Of a stretch of DNA of 64,000 bases, positions 1 through 13,138 are shown one piece after another. The notes under the pieces are model-generated. The model saw only the letters and a list, made by a program, of their open reading frames with translations. It ran no database searches and was not told the origin of the DNA. Positions within the stretch are counted from its first letter, which is position 1; each line of letters starts with the position of its first letter. A program made the position numbers and the translations under genes. Origin of the DNA: Brassica napus (taxonomy: Eukaryota; Streptophyta; Magnoliopsida; Brassicales; Brassicaceae); NCBI RefSeq assembly GCF_020379485.1, contig NC_063439.1, positions 24,242,098 through 24,306,097 of the forward strand, in the 5' to 3' direction.

Positions 1-650
1 ATCAATATCAACCTCACTCTATCAAGGAAAACTTCAAAGCACACGAGCAAAAAAATGGTTCCACCATCAACTTTTGCCGTCCCAAAAACCTTTAATGACC
101 TTGAATGAGATTTTTTATGACAACAAATTTTTTGTTAGGTGGATTCATTGTTGGGAAACCCGCAACTTCCAAAAGCCAAACTTATTCATGGGAATTGAAT
201 TGCTTTTCATAGACTCAAAGTTATTCTTACAATTGTTAATATTCATACTAACTCTTTCATGATCAAACCATTACAGTTAATAATCATTCAAGCGTTTATC
301 CTGAAACACTTCATTCCTCGCCGAATCAGGTATTGGTTCATGTTGGTTTAATATTGTTTTTGGTTTATTAACCGGTTTAGGATAGTCCTATTGTAAATAT
401 AATTTAAGTTGGTTTTGCATATATTATGCTTAAAATTAAATAATAGTAATATTATGCTTAAAATATAATTTTAGAGAGTTTTCAAATATAGTTTAGAGAA
501 CATTATAGGTGATGAATTTAATTTATTAATATAAAATAATAATATTTACTACAAAAATAAATATTTATATACTTTTTAAAACTCTAATAACTAATATAAT
601 AAATTTAGTAAATAAAAATACTGTAAAACTTATATAAAATATAATATATG
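1..650. other. AT-rich intergenic DNA
   Basis: No gene is supported here. The sequence is AT-rich with stops in all frames, and the only reading frame over 60 codons (near 74-262) has no recognisable protein motif. From about 420 the composition becomes extremely AT-rich, which continues to about 1750. Confidence 0.6.
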
Positions 651-891
651 CTCTCTTTGTTTCATAATAATTGTTACTTTACAATTTTATTTTATTTTGT
701 TTAAAACGTTATTCTACAATTTCAATGTAATTTTGTACACTAAATCTATTTTTTACTCTTTTAAATAATCAATAGATTTTAATTTAAAACATTTTCATTT
801 AATTAATCAAAGAGATATATTAGTCTATTATACAAGTTTCTTAATCTCCGTAAAAAATATCAAAGTGATACATTTTAAGAAACAAAATGAG
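651..891. mobile_element. Stowaway-type MITE (Tc1/mariner)
   Basis: The left end reads CTCTCTTTGTTTC and the right end, reverse-complemented, reads CTCATTTTGTTTC, the usual Stowaway terminal inverted repeat. A TA follows the right end at 892-893. On the left the expected TA is TG, probably by mutation. The 241-bp length fits the family, and there is no coding capacity. Similar elements lie at 32072 and 59595. Confidence 0.75.
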
Positions 892-911
892 TATAATTCT
901 TTAAATATATG

Positions 912-947
<36 letters not shown>

Positions 948-1751
948 TATAACATATCTTAAAACTAAGTTTATTACTTAAAACTAAGTTTTTTTAAAAA
1001 CATACTGAGTTATAAATATCAATGATGGATTGGTGAGTATAACATGAAGACAAAAATATAAATATTTTATTTTCAAGATAAGAAATTCAGTTACTCAATA
1101 TATAATATCTTAAATTATTTTTTTTTAAATATACATAATTTATATATATAGATTAATCTTCCAAACTTAAACTATTATATTATATATGAATAATGTTTTT
1201 AAATAAAAACAATTTATGATTAAAAAAAATAAATAAAAACAACAAATGGTTAAACATCAATATCATCTAGGTTAAGTATACGAACAACACAAATTCAAAC
1301 ATCACAAAAAATATTTACATAAACATTATAATACAATAATTTAATCAAAAAATACAATAAAAAAATAATATTCAAAAGAATAGTTATATACTTAAATTTG
1401 AAAATCAAAGATATTTTTGCTAAAATTGTAATTACCTCGCCAAGAAGATCGACCATCTTTTTTACGGATTGATCGATTGTTGAGCATGTGGTCGATCCGA
1501 AAATACTCTGCAGTTTAATTAAATATCTAAAACATTTATTCCAACACTCAACAGATAGTTTTGCTAAATATGATAACTAGATAGCCAATAAAATTACAAA
1601 AAATATTTAAATAGTAAAAAATATGTTAATTTAACGTGTTAAAATTTAAAAATAAATTTTAATTATGACATACATCTTCACATTTATATAAATATATATC
1701 ATAACCTAAATATAAATAATTTAACAACTTAAATTAGAAAAATATAAAAAT
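892..1751. other. AT-rich intergenic DNA, probable Helitron body
   Basis: This stretch is extremely AT-rich, with an (AT)n tract at about 916-944. It is probably at least partly the body of the Helitron whose 3' end lies at 1752-1779. I could not place its 5' TC end, so its length is unknown. No gene is seen. Confidence 0.5.
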
Positions 1752-1779
1752 CCCGGGCGTAGCCCGGGTTAATCCCTAG
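1752..1779 (+). mobile_element. Helitron 3' terminus
   Basis: A GC hairpin (CCCGGGC at 1752-1758, loop GTA, GCCCGGG at 1762-1768) is followed by a short spacer and CTAG at 1776-1779, then T. A hairpin about ten bases before CTRR, with T as the next host base, is the hallmark of a Helitron 3' end. It lies roughly 100-150 bp upstream of the probable KIN11 transcription start. The 5' end was not found. Confidence 0.75.
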
Positions 1780-2192
1780 TCCTCTATTAAATGGGTGATT
1801 AGTAAAAGATTAACATGAAGACTCAAAAAGGACTGACTCAGCTCAGCGTCAGAGTTGGAATCTATAAGTTCCCGAGAAGACCTTTTAAAAGATTACACCC
1901 GTCAGAGAGAGAGAGAGTAAACTTCTTTTCATTTCTCTCTCTCTTTATCAATTTAAAGCTCCACGTTTCTTCTCCTCGCTCGCTCTCTCTCTCTCTATCG
2001 TCCAGATTCTCTCTGTAGTAGATTTATCACTCTCTATTTCGATTCGATTCCGCGATCTGCTCGGAAACAAAGGTGTAAAATTTGACTTTTTTTTGTTTGG
2101 TTTGTTTTGTAAAGTTCATCGCTTTCTTCTTCTTCTTCTGCTAATACCTAATTGATCAGTTCCATGGTGTCTTTGTTCCCTTTTGCTAATGA

Positions 2193-4657
<2,465 letters not shown>

Positions 4658-5262
4658 AGCTTTTAACCATTTGTTAAGACATTTTCATCCATGTTTCACG
4701 GTTTGTAATAGTAGAGAAGACAACATAGTATGTGGGGGGTGCAGTGTTCTTATTTTGCCAGGTTACTTTTATATATTACCTGGATTCCAAGTTAAACTCT
4801 ACTGTAATAGTTACTATCGTTCGTTTCCCCCCCTTTATGATGGTTTTTAAGGTTGGATCAGCTGTACATATAAGTTGACTGTTTCCAGGATACACTTAAA
4901 GTTTGTTCAATCTTGGTCAGAAACTCAGTTTATCTATTTGATCATCATGTCTTGATATTCTTTGTTAAGAGAGGTTAAGGCTTATTTCGCTAGTTCTGGT
5001 TGCTTTGATTTTTTGTAGCTGCCCATTATCTTCTTAGCCTTATACCCAACATCATATAATCTCTCAACTGTGGCATTTTCTACCCACTCAAATAGTGCAG
5101 TAAGACCATCATTATACTTTGTTGATGTCATTCTAACTTGTGTTCATTAGAATTTGCATGATGCTGCTAGTAAAATACAAACTTGTTGGTTGCCACATGT
5201 CAATACTTTGATGGGCCTATTCCTAAAAGCAGGGGAGGAGCTAGAAATTACTTTTATCAAAA

Positions 5263-6936
5263 CTAGGGGGTTGTCCGTGCTTCGCGCGGATTTATTAGTT
5301 AGTTATTGTGTGTAGGTTTGATCTGGTTGTTCCGACTACGTGTATATTGATGTATAAGGTTGTGTTAATTGTGGGGGTGGTATGGATAATGTATAGTTGG
5401 GACTTCCGAACCGAAATAACCGGAACCGAACAGAAATACCCGAAACCAGAACCGGATCAATATCTTCAAATACTCGAACGGTTTCTATATTTTTATATCC
5501 GAAATAACCAAACCGAACCGGAACCGAACCGAGAACCGAACGGGTACCCGAATATATAAAAATATTCATTATATATACATATAACATCACTAAATATATA
5601 TTTTTAATTTAAAATTCTATTAAAGTATCTGAAAATAGTTGAGTATAACTAAATTATTATAAAGTATCCAAACTACCCGAAAGTATCCGGATAGTTTTAT
5701 CTGAAATATCCAAAGTAATCCAAGATATCCAAATTTTTTTATCTAAATCATCCTAATTATTTGATATTTTACCTTAAATAACCGATATTTTATCCAAATT
5801 ATCCGAACTACCCAAACTATCCGAACCCGAACCGGATCCAAATGAGAACCGAACTTTTTCCGGATATTTTCCGGTTCCTGCATTTACTATCCGAACCGAA
5901 CCGAACCCGAAACTACCCGAACCGAACCGAATCAAAAATAGGTCAAGTACTAAATGGATCATCTAGCCCCTATCCAAACTATCCGAAACCCAAAATACCT
6001 GAACCGAACCGAACCGATGCCCGAAATGCCCAGGCCTAGTTGGGAGTTTGAAATCTTGTTTAGTGGTATAGCTTTTGCGTTTTGTTCTTTTCTTCTTTTT
6101 GTGATTTCAAATGGGCCTTGTGTTATAAAAAAATAATTTATTATTGCTATAATAATATTTGGTTGAAGACATTTTTTTACTATATTCTGTTAGACTCTAG
6201 TATAAGTTTCATTATTAGATTTAGTTGTATTTTTAGTCGGCCCTGTTGTTTGTATTTTTATATTCTGTTGCCTCCGTTCATTTGATTGGCATAGGTGGTT
6301 TAAGCTAAGTATTAAAAAGTCTGATTAGGATTATGAAAATAAATAACCTTTTTTAGAGTTTGGAATTAAAATAAAAGAGGAATTTGAGTCACATCACATT
6401 TGTTCAGCCTATTATAAATGAAACATGTTCTTCAATCCACATTACGTGCATGTGGATCGCAAGTATTGAGCATGAAGCTGTCAATTATTATATCCCAGGT
6501 TGTGATGCGAGATGTGAAAAAATAGTTTGGGCTGCAATATGTTATAAGTAGTTAGAGAAAATCTTATTGGATGAGTAATGTCCAGTGTATGTCGATCGAA
6601 ACAAACATCAAGTCTAAAGTAAAATGAAGCATATAATACTGAGCAACCAAAACACGTGCTGTATGCTTAAATTTTAATATGTGCAGAGACTTTTATAATT
6701 ATTATTCGTTAACCTTAATTTTTCATATTTCCTCAGGGCTTGAGTTTACTTTCTGGCCATATGAGTTTTTGGAAGACCAATCCACAAAATTAATTGGACT
6801 CGGATATATGTTGCAATAGTTTACTTTTGGGCTGGAAAATATGTTAAATGACATGTCATATTGATTGGTCCTGAATATTTTAGGTGAAGTGGACACTCTT
6901 AGAAGCCACAAAATTAGTTCCTTTTATATAGTAGGA
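5263..6936 (-). mobile_element. Non-autonomous Helitron nested in hAT
   Basis: It is read on the minus strand. The 5' end is TCCTACTATATAAAAGG, starting at 6936. The 3' end is CTAG at 5263-5266, preceded by a GC hairpin (TCCGCGCGAAGCACGGA, reverse complement of about 5273-5289). The host bases are A at 5262 and T at 6937, the A^T insertion site of Helitrons, with no target duplication. It is 1674 bp and shows no Rep/helicase reading frame. It carries a further hAT-like insertion at 5402-6036. Confidence 0.85.
5402..6036 (-). mobile_element. ACCGAA-rich hAT-like element nested in Helitron
   Basis: It is flanked by the perfect 8-bp direct repeat TAGTTGGG (5394-5401 and 6037-6044). The interior is dominated by degenerate ACCGAA/TCCGAA arrays. 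Read on the minus strand it begins GGCCTGGGCATTTCGG and ends near AAGTCC, like the element at 29942-30752 (TAGGCATGGACATTCGG ... AAGTCCTA). That makes it the third level of nesting. Small frames encoding NRTE/PNRT-like repeats are translations of the array, not genes. Confidence 0.65.
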
Positions 6937-7252
6937 TTCTACAAATCATTTTTATAAGCTTGAATGTCAACAGAAGCATTACAAAGAAATCTTCACAAAT
7001 TTACACTAACTTAAAAAGTTCATGGTGGGCAAGTGCCCCATCCAAAGTCAATGTACATCCGCCACCGCCTAAAAGTTGAAATCTATCCCCAACATCTTAT
7101 TAGTTTTTTTTAATATTGGAAGTTGAAGAAGGCTGTGGTGATGTCATATTAGTTAAAATGGCAAACTTGTGAATAAACAATTAAAACGAGATTATTTTTC
7201 TTTAAAAAAAAACTTTTAATATATAAAAGGTATGTAAAGCATATATAAGGAA

Positions 7253-8408
7253 CTAGTTTTTTTTGAGCAACTGATAATTGGATTAAAAGAGAGTTTAGTG
7301 AGGGCCTGAGCCCAACACTGAGAGCTTGTTACATAAAGATCCGCGCATTGCATAGAATGAGCATCCTTCTTAGTTTGGTATATAAGGAACTAGGTTAAGA
7401 TTCGCGCATTGCATAGAATGAACAATATATATATAAATTATTTTATGTATTATATATTATAAAATAATAAATATATATTGAATAATTAAAAGTCAGTAAC
7501 TAATATATATATATAATTAAATTGGTGCAAACATATAAATAAATTTTATTAATCTAAAAAATATTTGTTTTTTATTTGATAGGATATGTAATTAAATTTA
7601 AATGATATTAATATACATAGTATATTTTTAATATTAATATCTATTAAATGATGCTTTCTCTTCACATGTTTTTTTAATCATTTTTACCTTTAACAACAAA
7701 AACTTTAAATTACTGATAACAAAATTTTCATTGTAGGATTAATAGTTTTAGTAATTTTTTATTTTTAAAAACTTAAGTTGTCAATGTTTGTTCAAAGATT
7801 TTATCAAAAAAAATTTCAAAGTAAATTTCAAAACTAAAATATTTATGTATTTTATATAATTTATAATTTAATTTAAAATTATATATATTAATCTTAATAT
7901 ATTTAATTAAATTAGACTTTTTGCTTATATGATTTTGTAATCATTTGTGTTTTGTCATAACAAAAATTTTAAACTATGGTCACAAAATTTGAATGTGAGA
8001 TTTTTAACAGTTTACTAATTTATAGTCATTTTAAAAAATTTAAAATATAACATATACATAAAAATATAATTTTTTCATATATGGTTATTGTTGTTTTTAA
8101 TTTGTTTTAATAGTTTATAATTAAACAAATATGTTATATCATACATTATTTTTTTATCAAATCTTTATCAATCAAAATCATTAATTGTCATATCTATATA
8201 TATTTTAGCCATATTAGCTAATTTTGTAATTTTTATTTAAAAATAATAATAAAGAACATTAATAATAAATTTATGGTTAGTTTAATAAAAAAAACTTATT
8301 ATATAATTAGATGACCAACATATTTCTCTAATGATTCTAAGAATCATCATATTGATGACATGTGGCTAGAAAAAAGGTTGTAATGTTTTTCAATTAATAT
8401 ATAATAGA
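7253..8408 (-). mobile_element. Non-autonomous Helitron with preserved empty site
   Basis: On the minus strand the 5' end is TCTATTATATATTAATTG, starting at 8408. The 3' CTAG is at 7253-7256, duplicated at 7390-7393 by a later LINE insertion. The flanks TATAAGGAA / TTAAATAAGATC join to match the intact copy-2 sequence near 10179-10200 without length change, so the insertion was between A and T. There is no coding capacity, and the body is extremely AT-rich. Without the LINE insertion and its duplication it is about 1.02 kb. Confidence 0.85.
7257..7378 (-). mobile_element. 5'-truncated LINE/SINE-type insertion, 122 bp
   Basis: A T8 run (7257-7264) starts an insert flanked by a perfect 15-bp direct repeat, TATATAAGGAACTAG, at 7242-7256 and 7379-7393. 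In the sense direction (minus) it ends CAGTTGCTC followed by A8. Target-primed retroposition with 5' truncation is the simplest explanation. It sits in the terminal bases of the Helitron at 7253-8408, so it is younger than that element. Confidence 0.85.
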
Positions 8409-8545
8409 TTAAATAAGATCAAATCTATGACTGATGACTAAAACCAAACACATATGGTACACAAATTAGTACTAAAATTATTATAGATATGTATTGAAGC
8501 TAAGATTTGTTTTCTTGGAATTTTAAAACAAACCGCACGATACAA

Positions 8546-8556
8546 CTATATAAATA
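8546..8556 (+). promoter_or_regulatory. TATA box of LTP1
   Basis: CTATATAAATA lies 70 bp before the ATG of the LTP gene. The same motif is at the same distance scale in the duplicate at 10332-10342. A textbook plant TATA box. Confidence 0.8.
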
Positions 8557-8625
8557 CCAAGGTGTACCATACTAACTCTTTTCATCAATCAATTTAAAAA
8601 AAAAAGAATCTCAAAACATTCGGAG

Positions 8626-8910
8626 ATGAAGTTAACAGCAATAGGACTCGTTGCGATGGTGACAATAGTGGTGCAATTGTCACCGACAATGGCGTGCGAT
8701 GTAAAAGATTTGTCCCCGTGCTTGCTACCGATAGCCGTTTTTCCAGAGTCTCCGACTGCAGCGTGTTGCCAAACATTGAGAGATCAGGGGCCTTGTCTGT
8801 GTGTTTTCATCAATAATTCATGGATTTGGATTGGGCCTACTCTGACATCTCCAAATGGTCACAAACTTTTCGCAGCTTGTCAAGTTCCCTTTCCTAGTTG
8901 TGGAAACTGA
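8626..8910 (+). CDS. Secreted lipid-transfer-protein-like peptide, copy 1
   Basis: A single-exon 94-residue protein of the LTP/2S-albumin/amylase-inhibitor superfamily, which binds lipids in a Cys-stabilised helical fold outside the cell. Residues 1-23 form a signal peptide (MKLTAIGLVAMVTIVVQ..., ending TMA). The mature part has the eight-cysteine pattern C-x7-C ... CC ... CLC ... C ... C. It ends VPFPSCGN. The position next to KIN11 matches the Arabidopsis superfamily gene At3g29152, from memory. It differs from copy 2 by a short extra WI in the loop after CLC and by two C-terminal residues. Ligand and function are unknown; plant members act in defence signalling or surface lipid transport. 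Confidence 0.88.
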   Translation: MKLTAIGLVAMVTIVVQLSPTMACDVKDLSPCLLPIAVFPESPTAACCQTLRDQGPCLCVFINNSWIWIGPTLTSPNGHKLFAACQVPFPSCGN

Positions 8911-9206
8911 ACTGAACCCCCCTCATTAAATAAAAACATAATGTTTACAAAAAAAATATTGTTTGTATAATTAAAAAGTTTGGATCTATTGTTCATTTCC
9001 AGAAAATTTTAATATTTAACCGCTAAAATTATATCAATGTAAGAGTAGTTGCTTAACAACGAAAGTAACAGCTGACAAAAAAAAAACAAACAACAAAACT
9101 AACAATAAACAATGATCTGACTTTGAGGTGCGATAAGAACCGAGTCATGCTTTTAATCATGGATAACAACAAAAATCATGGACAAAGAACATGTTGCTTG
9201 TAAGTG
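8911..9206. other. LTP1 3' flank, first of three related copies
   Basis: The 3' flank of LTP1. Related sequence follows LTP2 (10691-10721 continuing at 11836-12000) and recurs at about 12013-12300. No gene. It ends at a junction (TTTCGAAA, about 9210) where KIN11 exon-10 sequence begins. Confidence 0.7.
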
Positions 9207-9220
9207 AGTTTTCGAAACAG

Positions 9221-9334
9221 CTATAGAAAGCTCGAGAAGAGAAGTACTTGCTGGACATACAGAGAGTTAACGGTCCTCAGTTTCTCTTCTTGGATCTATG
9301 CGCCGCCTTTCTTACCGAGCTCCGTGTGATCTGA
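9221..9334 (+). pseudogene. KIN11 last-exon fragment (dead duplicate)
   Basis: This is a near-identical copy of KIN11 exon 10 (4544-4657), preceded by the end of its intron (GAAACAG) and followed by a copy of the 3'UTR. The second codon is TAG (9224-9226), where the functional gene has TAC (Tyr). The rest still reads the kinase C-terminus. There is no kinase domain, so it cannot make SnRK1. The homologous 3' flank runs to about 9870. Confidence 0.92.
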
Positions 9335-10331
9335 AGCTTTTAACCATTTGTTAAGACATTTTAATCCATGTTTCACGGTTTGTAATAGTAGGGAAGACAA
9401 CATAGTATGTGGGGGGTGCAGTGTTCTTATTTTGCCGGGTTACTATTGCCTGGATTTTTAAGGCTTGGTCATGTGTACATAAAACTTGGCTGTTTCCAGG
9501 ATACACTTAAGTTTCTTCGATCTTGGTTGCAAACTCAGTTTATCTATTTGATCATCAATCATGTCTTGATGTTCTTTGTTAAGAGAGGTTAAGTCTTGTT
9601 TCGCTAATTCTGGTTGATTTGATTTTTGTAACTACCCATATCTTCTTAGCCTTACCCAATCATATAATCTCTCAACTTTGGCATTTTCCACGCGGTCAAA
9701 TAGTGCATGTTAGGATGTTACAGTAAGACAAGCATTATACTCGGTTGATGTCGTCTTATGCATTAGAACTTGCATGATGCTACTAGTAAAGTACAAACTT
9801 GTTGGTTGTCACATGTCAATACTTTGATCGGCCTATTCCTAAAAGTTGAAATCTATCCCCAACATCTTATTAGTTGTTTTTAAAGATTGGATGTTGTGGT
9901 GGCATGGGTGGTCTTGAGCATAACGAAGCGAAATATGGGACTAGGGCCTCCAAATTTTATTTGAAAATTTTACTTTTAAAAAAATCTCCAAATTTGTAAA
10001 AAATAATTTTATATTGAAACCTTTATAAAATGTTTATGAGACGCTCATGTGTAGTGGTGACATATCAACCAAAATGGCAAACTTCTGAATAATAACTAAA
10101 ACAAGTTGTTTATAATAACTAAAACAAGGTTATTTTTTAAAAAATATTTATCCTTTAATATATAAAGAATGTAAAGGATGTATAAGGGATGAGATAAGAC
10201 CAAATCTCTGACTGATGAGTAAAACCATACACATATGGTACATGTCAAAGTCAATAAAATTATTATAGATATATGCATTGAAGTTAAGATTTGTTTTATG
10301 GAACTTTAATTTAAGGTAAAACAAATACCAA

Positions 10332-10342
10332 CTATATAAATA
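10332..10342 (+). promoter_or_regulatory. TATA box of LTP2
   Basis: CTATATAAATA, 76 bp before the LTP2 ATG, in the same context as the copy-1 promoter (ATAAATACCAAGGT). Confidence 0.8.
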
Positions 10343-10417
10343 CCAAGGTACCATGCTAACTCTTGTCATCAATCAAAAAAAATTTTAAAAAAGAAAAGAA
10401 TCTCAAAATATTCGGAG

Positions 10418-10690
10418 ATGAAGTTAACAGCAATAGGACTCATTGCGATGGTGGCAATAGTGATGCAATTGTCTCCGACAATGGCGTGCGATGTTATAGA
10501 TTTGCAACCATGCTTGCTGCCGATAATCAATCCTCCAGAGCCTCCTACTGCAGGCTGTTGCCAAGCATTGAGAGATCAGGGGCCTTGTATGTGTTATTTC
10601 ATCAAAAATACCTGGATTGGGCCTACTATCCAAGCTCCAAATGGTCACAAACTTTTCGCAGATTGTAATGTTCCCTATCCTAGTTGTTGA
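10418..10690 (+). CDS. Secreted lipid-transfer-protein-like peptide, copy 2
   Basis: Single-exon, 90-residue tandem duplicate of the gene at 8626, with the same signal peptide (MKLTAIGLIAMVAIV..., cleavage after TMA). All eight cysteines are kept (C-x7-C, CC, CMC, C, C). The loop after CMC is shorter (NTWIGP instead of NSWIWIGP), and acidic or polar changes distinguish the mature peptide. Coding sequence and TATA-containing promoter are both intact, so it is probably functional. Which copy is ancestral cannot be read from the sequence alone; copy 1 keeps the position next to the functional KIN11. Confidence 0.88.
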   Translation: MKLTAIGLIAMVAIVMQLSPTMACDVIDLQPCLLPIINPPEPPTAGCCQALRDQGPCMCYFIKNTWIGPTIQAPNGHKLFADCNVPYPSC

Positions 10691-10721
10691 AAGTTGAAAC
10701 TGAACCCCCTCATTAATAAAG

Positions 10722-11835
10722 CTAGATGATGGTCCGCACCTTGTACGGACTAATACATATATACCTAACAAATTTTAGTTCTATTATTTAATTTTTGAAA
10801 ATTTTCCATTTATTAAATTAGATGTACTTTAAATTATAAATTATATAACTTCAATATCCATATTGGTCATCAATGTATTAAATATATATTTTTAATATTT
10901 TTTATTTTTGGGATGTTGATTTTAGACTAAAATATTTTTATACTAATAATCAAATTAGATTAAAATTTGAATTTTTAATAAAACGCTTATTATTCTTTTG
11001 GAATGAAAAGAATTCCAGTGACATTAAAATCATTATAAACAGTCGTAATTCATAAATTATCAACAAATAACAAAAGTGAATAAACATCATATATTATCAA
11101 CAATTTAAATTTTAAAACCGTGAGAAAATAAATAAAATCAAAAAATTGGAAAATATTACCTTTGTATTTTCTTAGATTATACATATATTATGTTTTGTTA
11201 TTTGTCGATTTATTTTTAATGAAATTGCACTCTCTACACTTAACTTTAGGCGTAATAGGTAAATATCATTATAGACTGTTGAGTATTGTTTTGCAAATTA
11301 TAAAAACAATTATGCTCTAAAAGATTATGCAATCAGTAGGTGAAGATATTTTAAGATTTGCATATACTTATCTCTGACATTTGCAAAATGGTAGATATGT
11401 ATATTTACTTCACCACGATTCACTATTAGGCTCAATTAATTTTGTTCATGGCATATACCTAATTTTTGCATTTTTTTTTGTATTTTGGCCCAATTGACTT
11501 TTATTTTTATGTTATTTAATATTTTATCCTAGTTTTTCATGCTTCCATATTTTTAATATTTTAAATTAATTTTAATATATATTCTTTACTATTTTGGTTT
11601 AATGTATTATTTTGAATATTGGTAATATTTTGGATTTATAACTAATTTGATGTTTGTCATGTATAAATATAAATTAATATATTGGAATATGATTATTAGA
11701 ATATATATATCGGTAGAATTTGTCAATATTATCTTAAATATTATGATAAATAGATATATGTTATAATAACTTTATAATATAAATTAATTAGATTAATAAT
11801 TTATCCTAAAATCACTTCATAAATAATAGTATAGA
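10722..11835 (-). mobile_element. Non-autonomous Helitron downstream of LTP2
   Basis: On the minus strand the 5' end is TCTATACTATTATTTATG, starting at 11835 with host A on its 5' side (T at 11836 on plus). The 3' end is CTAG at 10722-10725, preceded by a GTCCG...CGGAC hairpin. Host sequence on both sides (CATTAATAAA / ATGTTTACAAAT) is continuous in the related flank at about 12035, which marks the empty site. The host base next to CTAG is C rather than T on the element strand, probably a later change. No coding frame; 1114 bp. Confidence 0.8.
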
Positions 11836-12300
11836 TATGTTTACAAATAGATTACTGTTTGTGTAATTAATAATTGGATCTATTGTACTTTGTTCATTTC
11901 AATTGTTGTGATCTGCTATCGCAAATGCATGTTGCAAAATCTTAGCATTTATTTAACGCAGAAATTTTTAATTATACCAATTTATGAAGGATCAGTTGCG
12001 TAACAAAAAAAAAAGGTTGTTGGAACTGAATCCTTCATTAATAAAACATGTTTACAAATAAATTACTGTTTTCTTAATTAAAAGTTTGGATCTTTTGAAC
12101 TTGCGTTCATTTCAATATGGCGTTGTGATCTGCTATTGCAAATTGCATGTCGCAAAATCTCGAACTGATTAAAGCAGAAGTATCAATTAACGAAGAATAG
12201 TTGCGTACCAACCAAAAAATCTGTGAGGCTGTATATAATAATATAACAACAAAAAAATCATGACAAAGAAAATGTTGCTAGTAGTAGGTGAGATTTCGAA
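11836..12300. repeat. Two further LTP 3'-flank copies
   Basis: 11836-12000 continues the LTP2 3' flank after the Helitron. About 12013-12300 is a third copy, starting with what looks like the last few bases of an LTP gene (GTTGTTGGAACTGAA). A third LTP copy was probably lost or never complete. No open gene. Confidence 0.6.
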
Positions 12301-12612
12301 CCGGAAATTTGAATAATCTAAACCGAACCGGATAAAACCGAGTTCTAAACCTTTTCGATAGAAACCGAATCAAATCAAATCAAATCCCTAGCAGAAAACA
12401 AGAGTTGTACAACAAATCTCGCACTTGCTTCGATCACTGGGTAGATCAAGGTGAGCCGATTCCGTATTCGATTTCGTTTGATCTTGTACTCGATTGCAAT
12501 TCAGTGTTTCGATTTTAGATATCATCGTTTTAATCTATTCGAAAGAAAGTTCTCTGATCGTTTTTGATAGCTGGGAGACTTTGAATATCAAAACTCTGAT
12601 TCAGGAGAGACG

Positions 12613-13138
12613 ATGGAAGAACCAATAAGAGAAGCTTCGCAACAAGTCTCTGAAGAATTCAAAACTCTTGTTGATGCACAAGATCTCAATTCCCTCAGAC
12701 ACTTGCAGCACCTCATGTATGTTATAATAGTCTTCTTTTTTTTTTGGGAAATGATATGATTATTTGATTTTTTTCATTGGTTGATTGGGTAGATTGGGGA
12801 GGCTACAGGATAGCAATGCAGTTCTCTCCCATTACAACGACTTTGCTGAGAGTTGCTTCGCTGACGTGTCATTGGAGTTCTCTAGGAACACTCGTCTTTT
12901 GAAATCCATGAAAGCTGATCTTGATTACATCTTCTTGAAACTAAGGTTATGACTCCTCCAAGGACTTTTTTTTTTAATTTCTTACAAAGGCTCTCTCTCG
13001 CTCACAAGTAGTGCTCTCCCTCATTGATGTTTCAGGAGCATAAAAAGTAAGATTATGGCTACATATCCAGACGCATTTCCAGATGAGTCCACTAGTGATG
13101 CTTTTGATCGAAGACCCGATCTTGAGCTGCCTCAGTAA
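12613..13138 (+). CDS. KxDL-motif protein (BORC/BLOC-1-related)
   Basis: Small coiled-coil protein of the KxDL family. In animals and yeast this is a subunit of BLOC-1-related complexes that act on endosome/lysosome positioning; the plant role is not established. Exons 12613-12716, 12793-12945 and 13036-13138 give 119 residues. The defining motif is KADLDYIFLKLR, just before the last intron, after a helical segment (SLRHLQHLILGRLQDSN...). The tail reads TYPDAFPDESTSDAFDRRPD. Both introns have GT-AG ends and the phases close. The ATG follows a probable 5'UTR from about 12400 with an AC-CGAA-rich stretch upstream. The position matches At3g29130. Confidence 0.9.

Larger units (their letters stand above)
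5230..7067. mobile_element. Short non-autonomous hAT element, interrupted by a Helitron
   Basis: The element is flanked by a perfect 8-bp target duplication CCTAAAAG at 5222-5229 and 7068-7075. The duplicated locus near 9838-9845 has a single CCTAAAAG in the same context, so it preserves the empty site. The ends are CAGGGGAGGA and, reverse-complemented on the right, CGGTGGCGGA (7 of 10 matched), a typical hAT inverted repeat. Removing the nested Helitron (5263-6936) leaves a MITE-sized element of about 164 bp with no coding capacity. Confidence 0.9.
9207..10721. repeat. Tandem segmental duplication, copy 2
   Basis: Right copy of the KIN11-exon-10-to-LTP duplication. It holds the dead KIN11 exon (9221-9334), its 3' region, the LTP promoter and LTP2. 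It lacks the hAT/Helitron nest and the Helitron of copy 1, and so gives the pre-insertion sequence for both. About 9900-10020 holds extra DNA not seen in copy 1. The breakpoint at about 9207-9214 shares TTT(C/T)GAAA with the KIN11 intron 9 end. Confidence 0.88.

Noticed and set aside
5308..6039. Frames rich in Asn-Arg-Thr-Glu or Pro-Glu-Pro
   Set aside because: They are translations of the ACCGAA repeat array inside a nested transposon.
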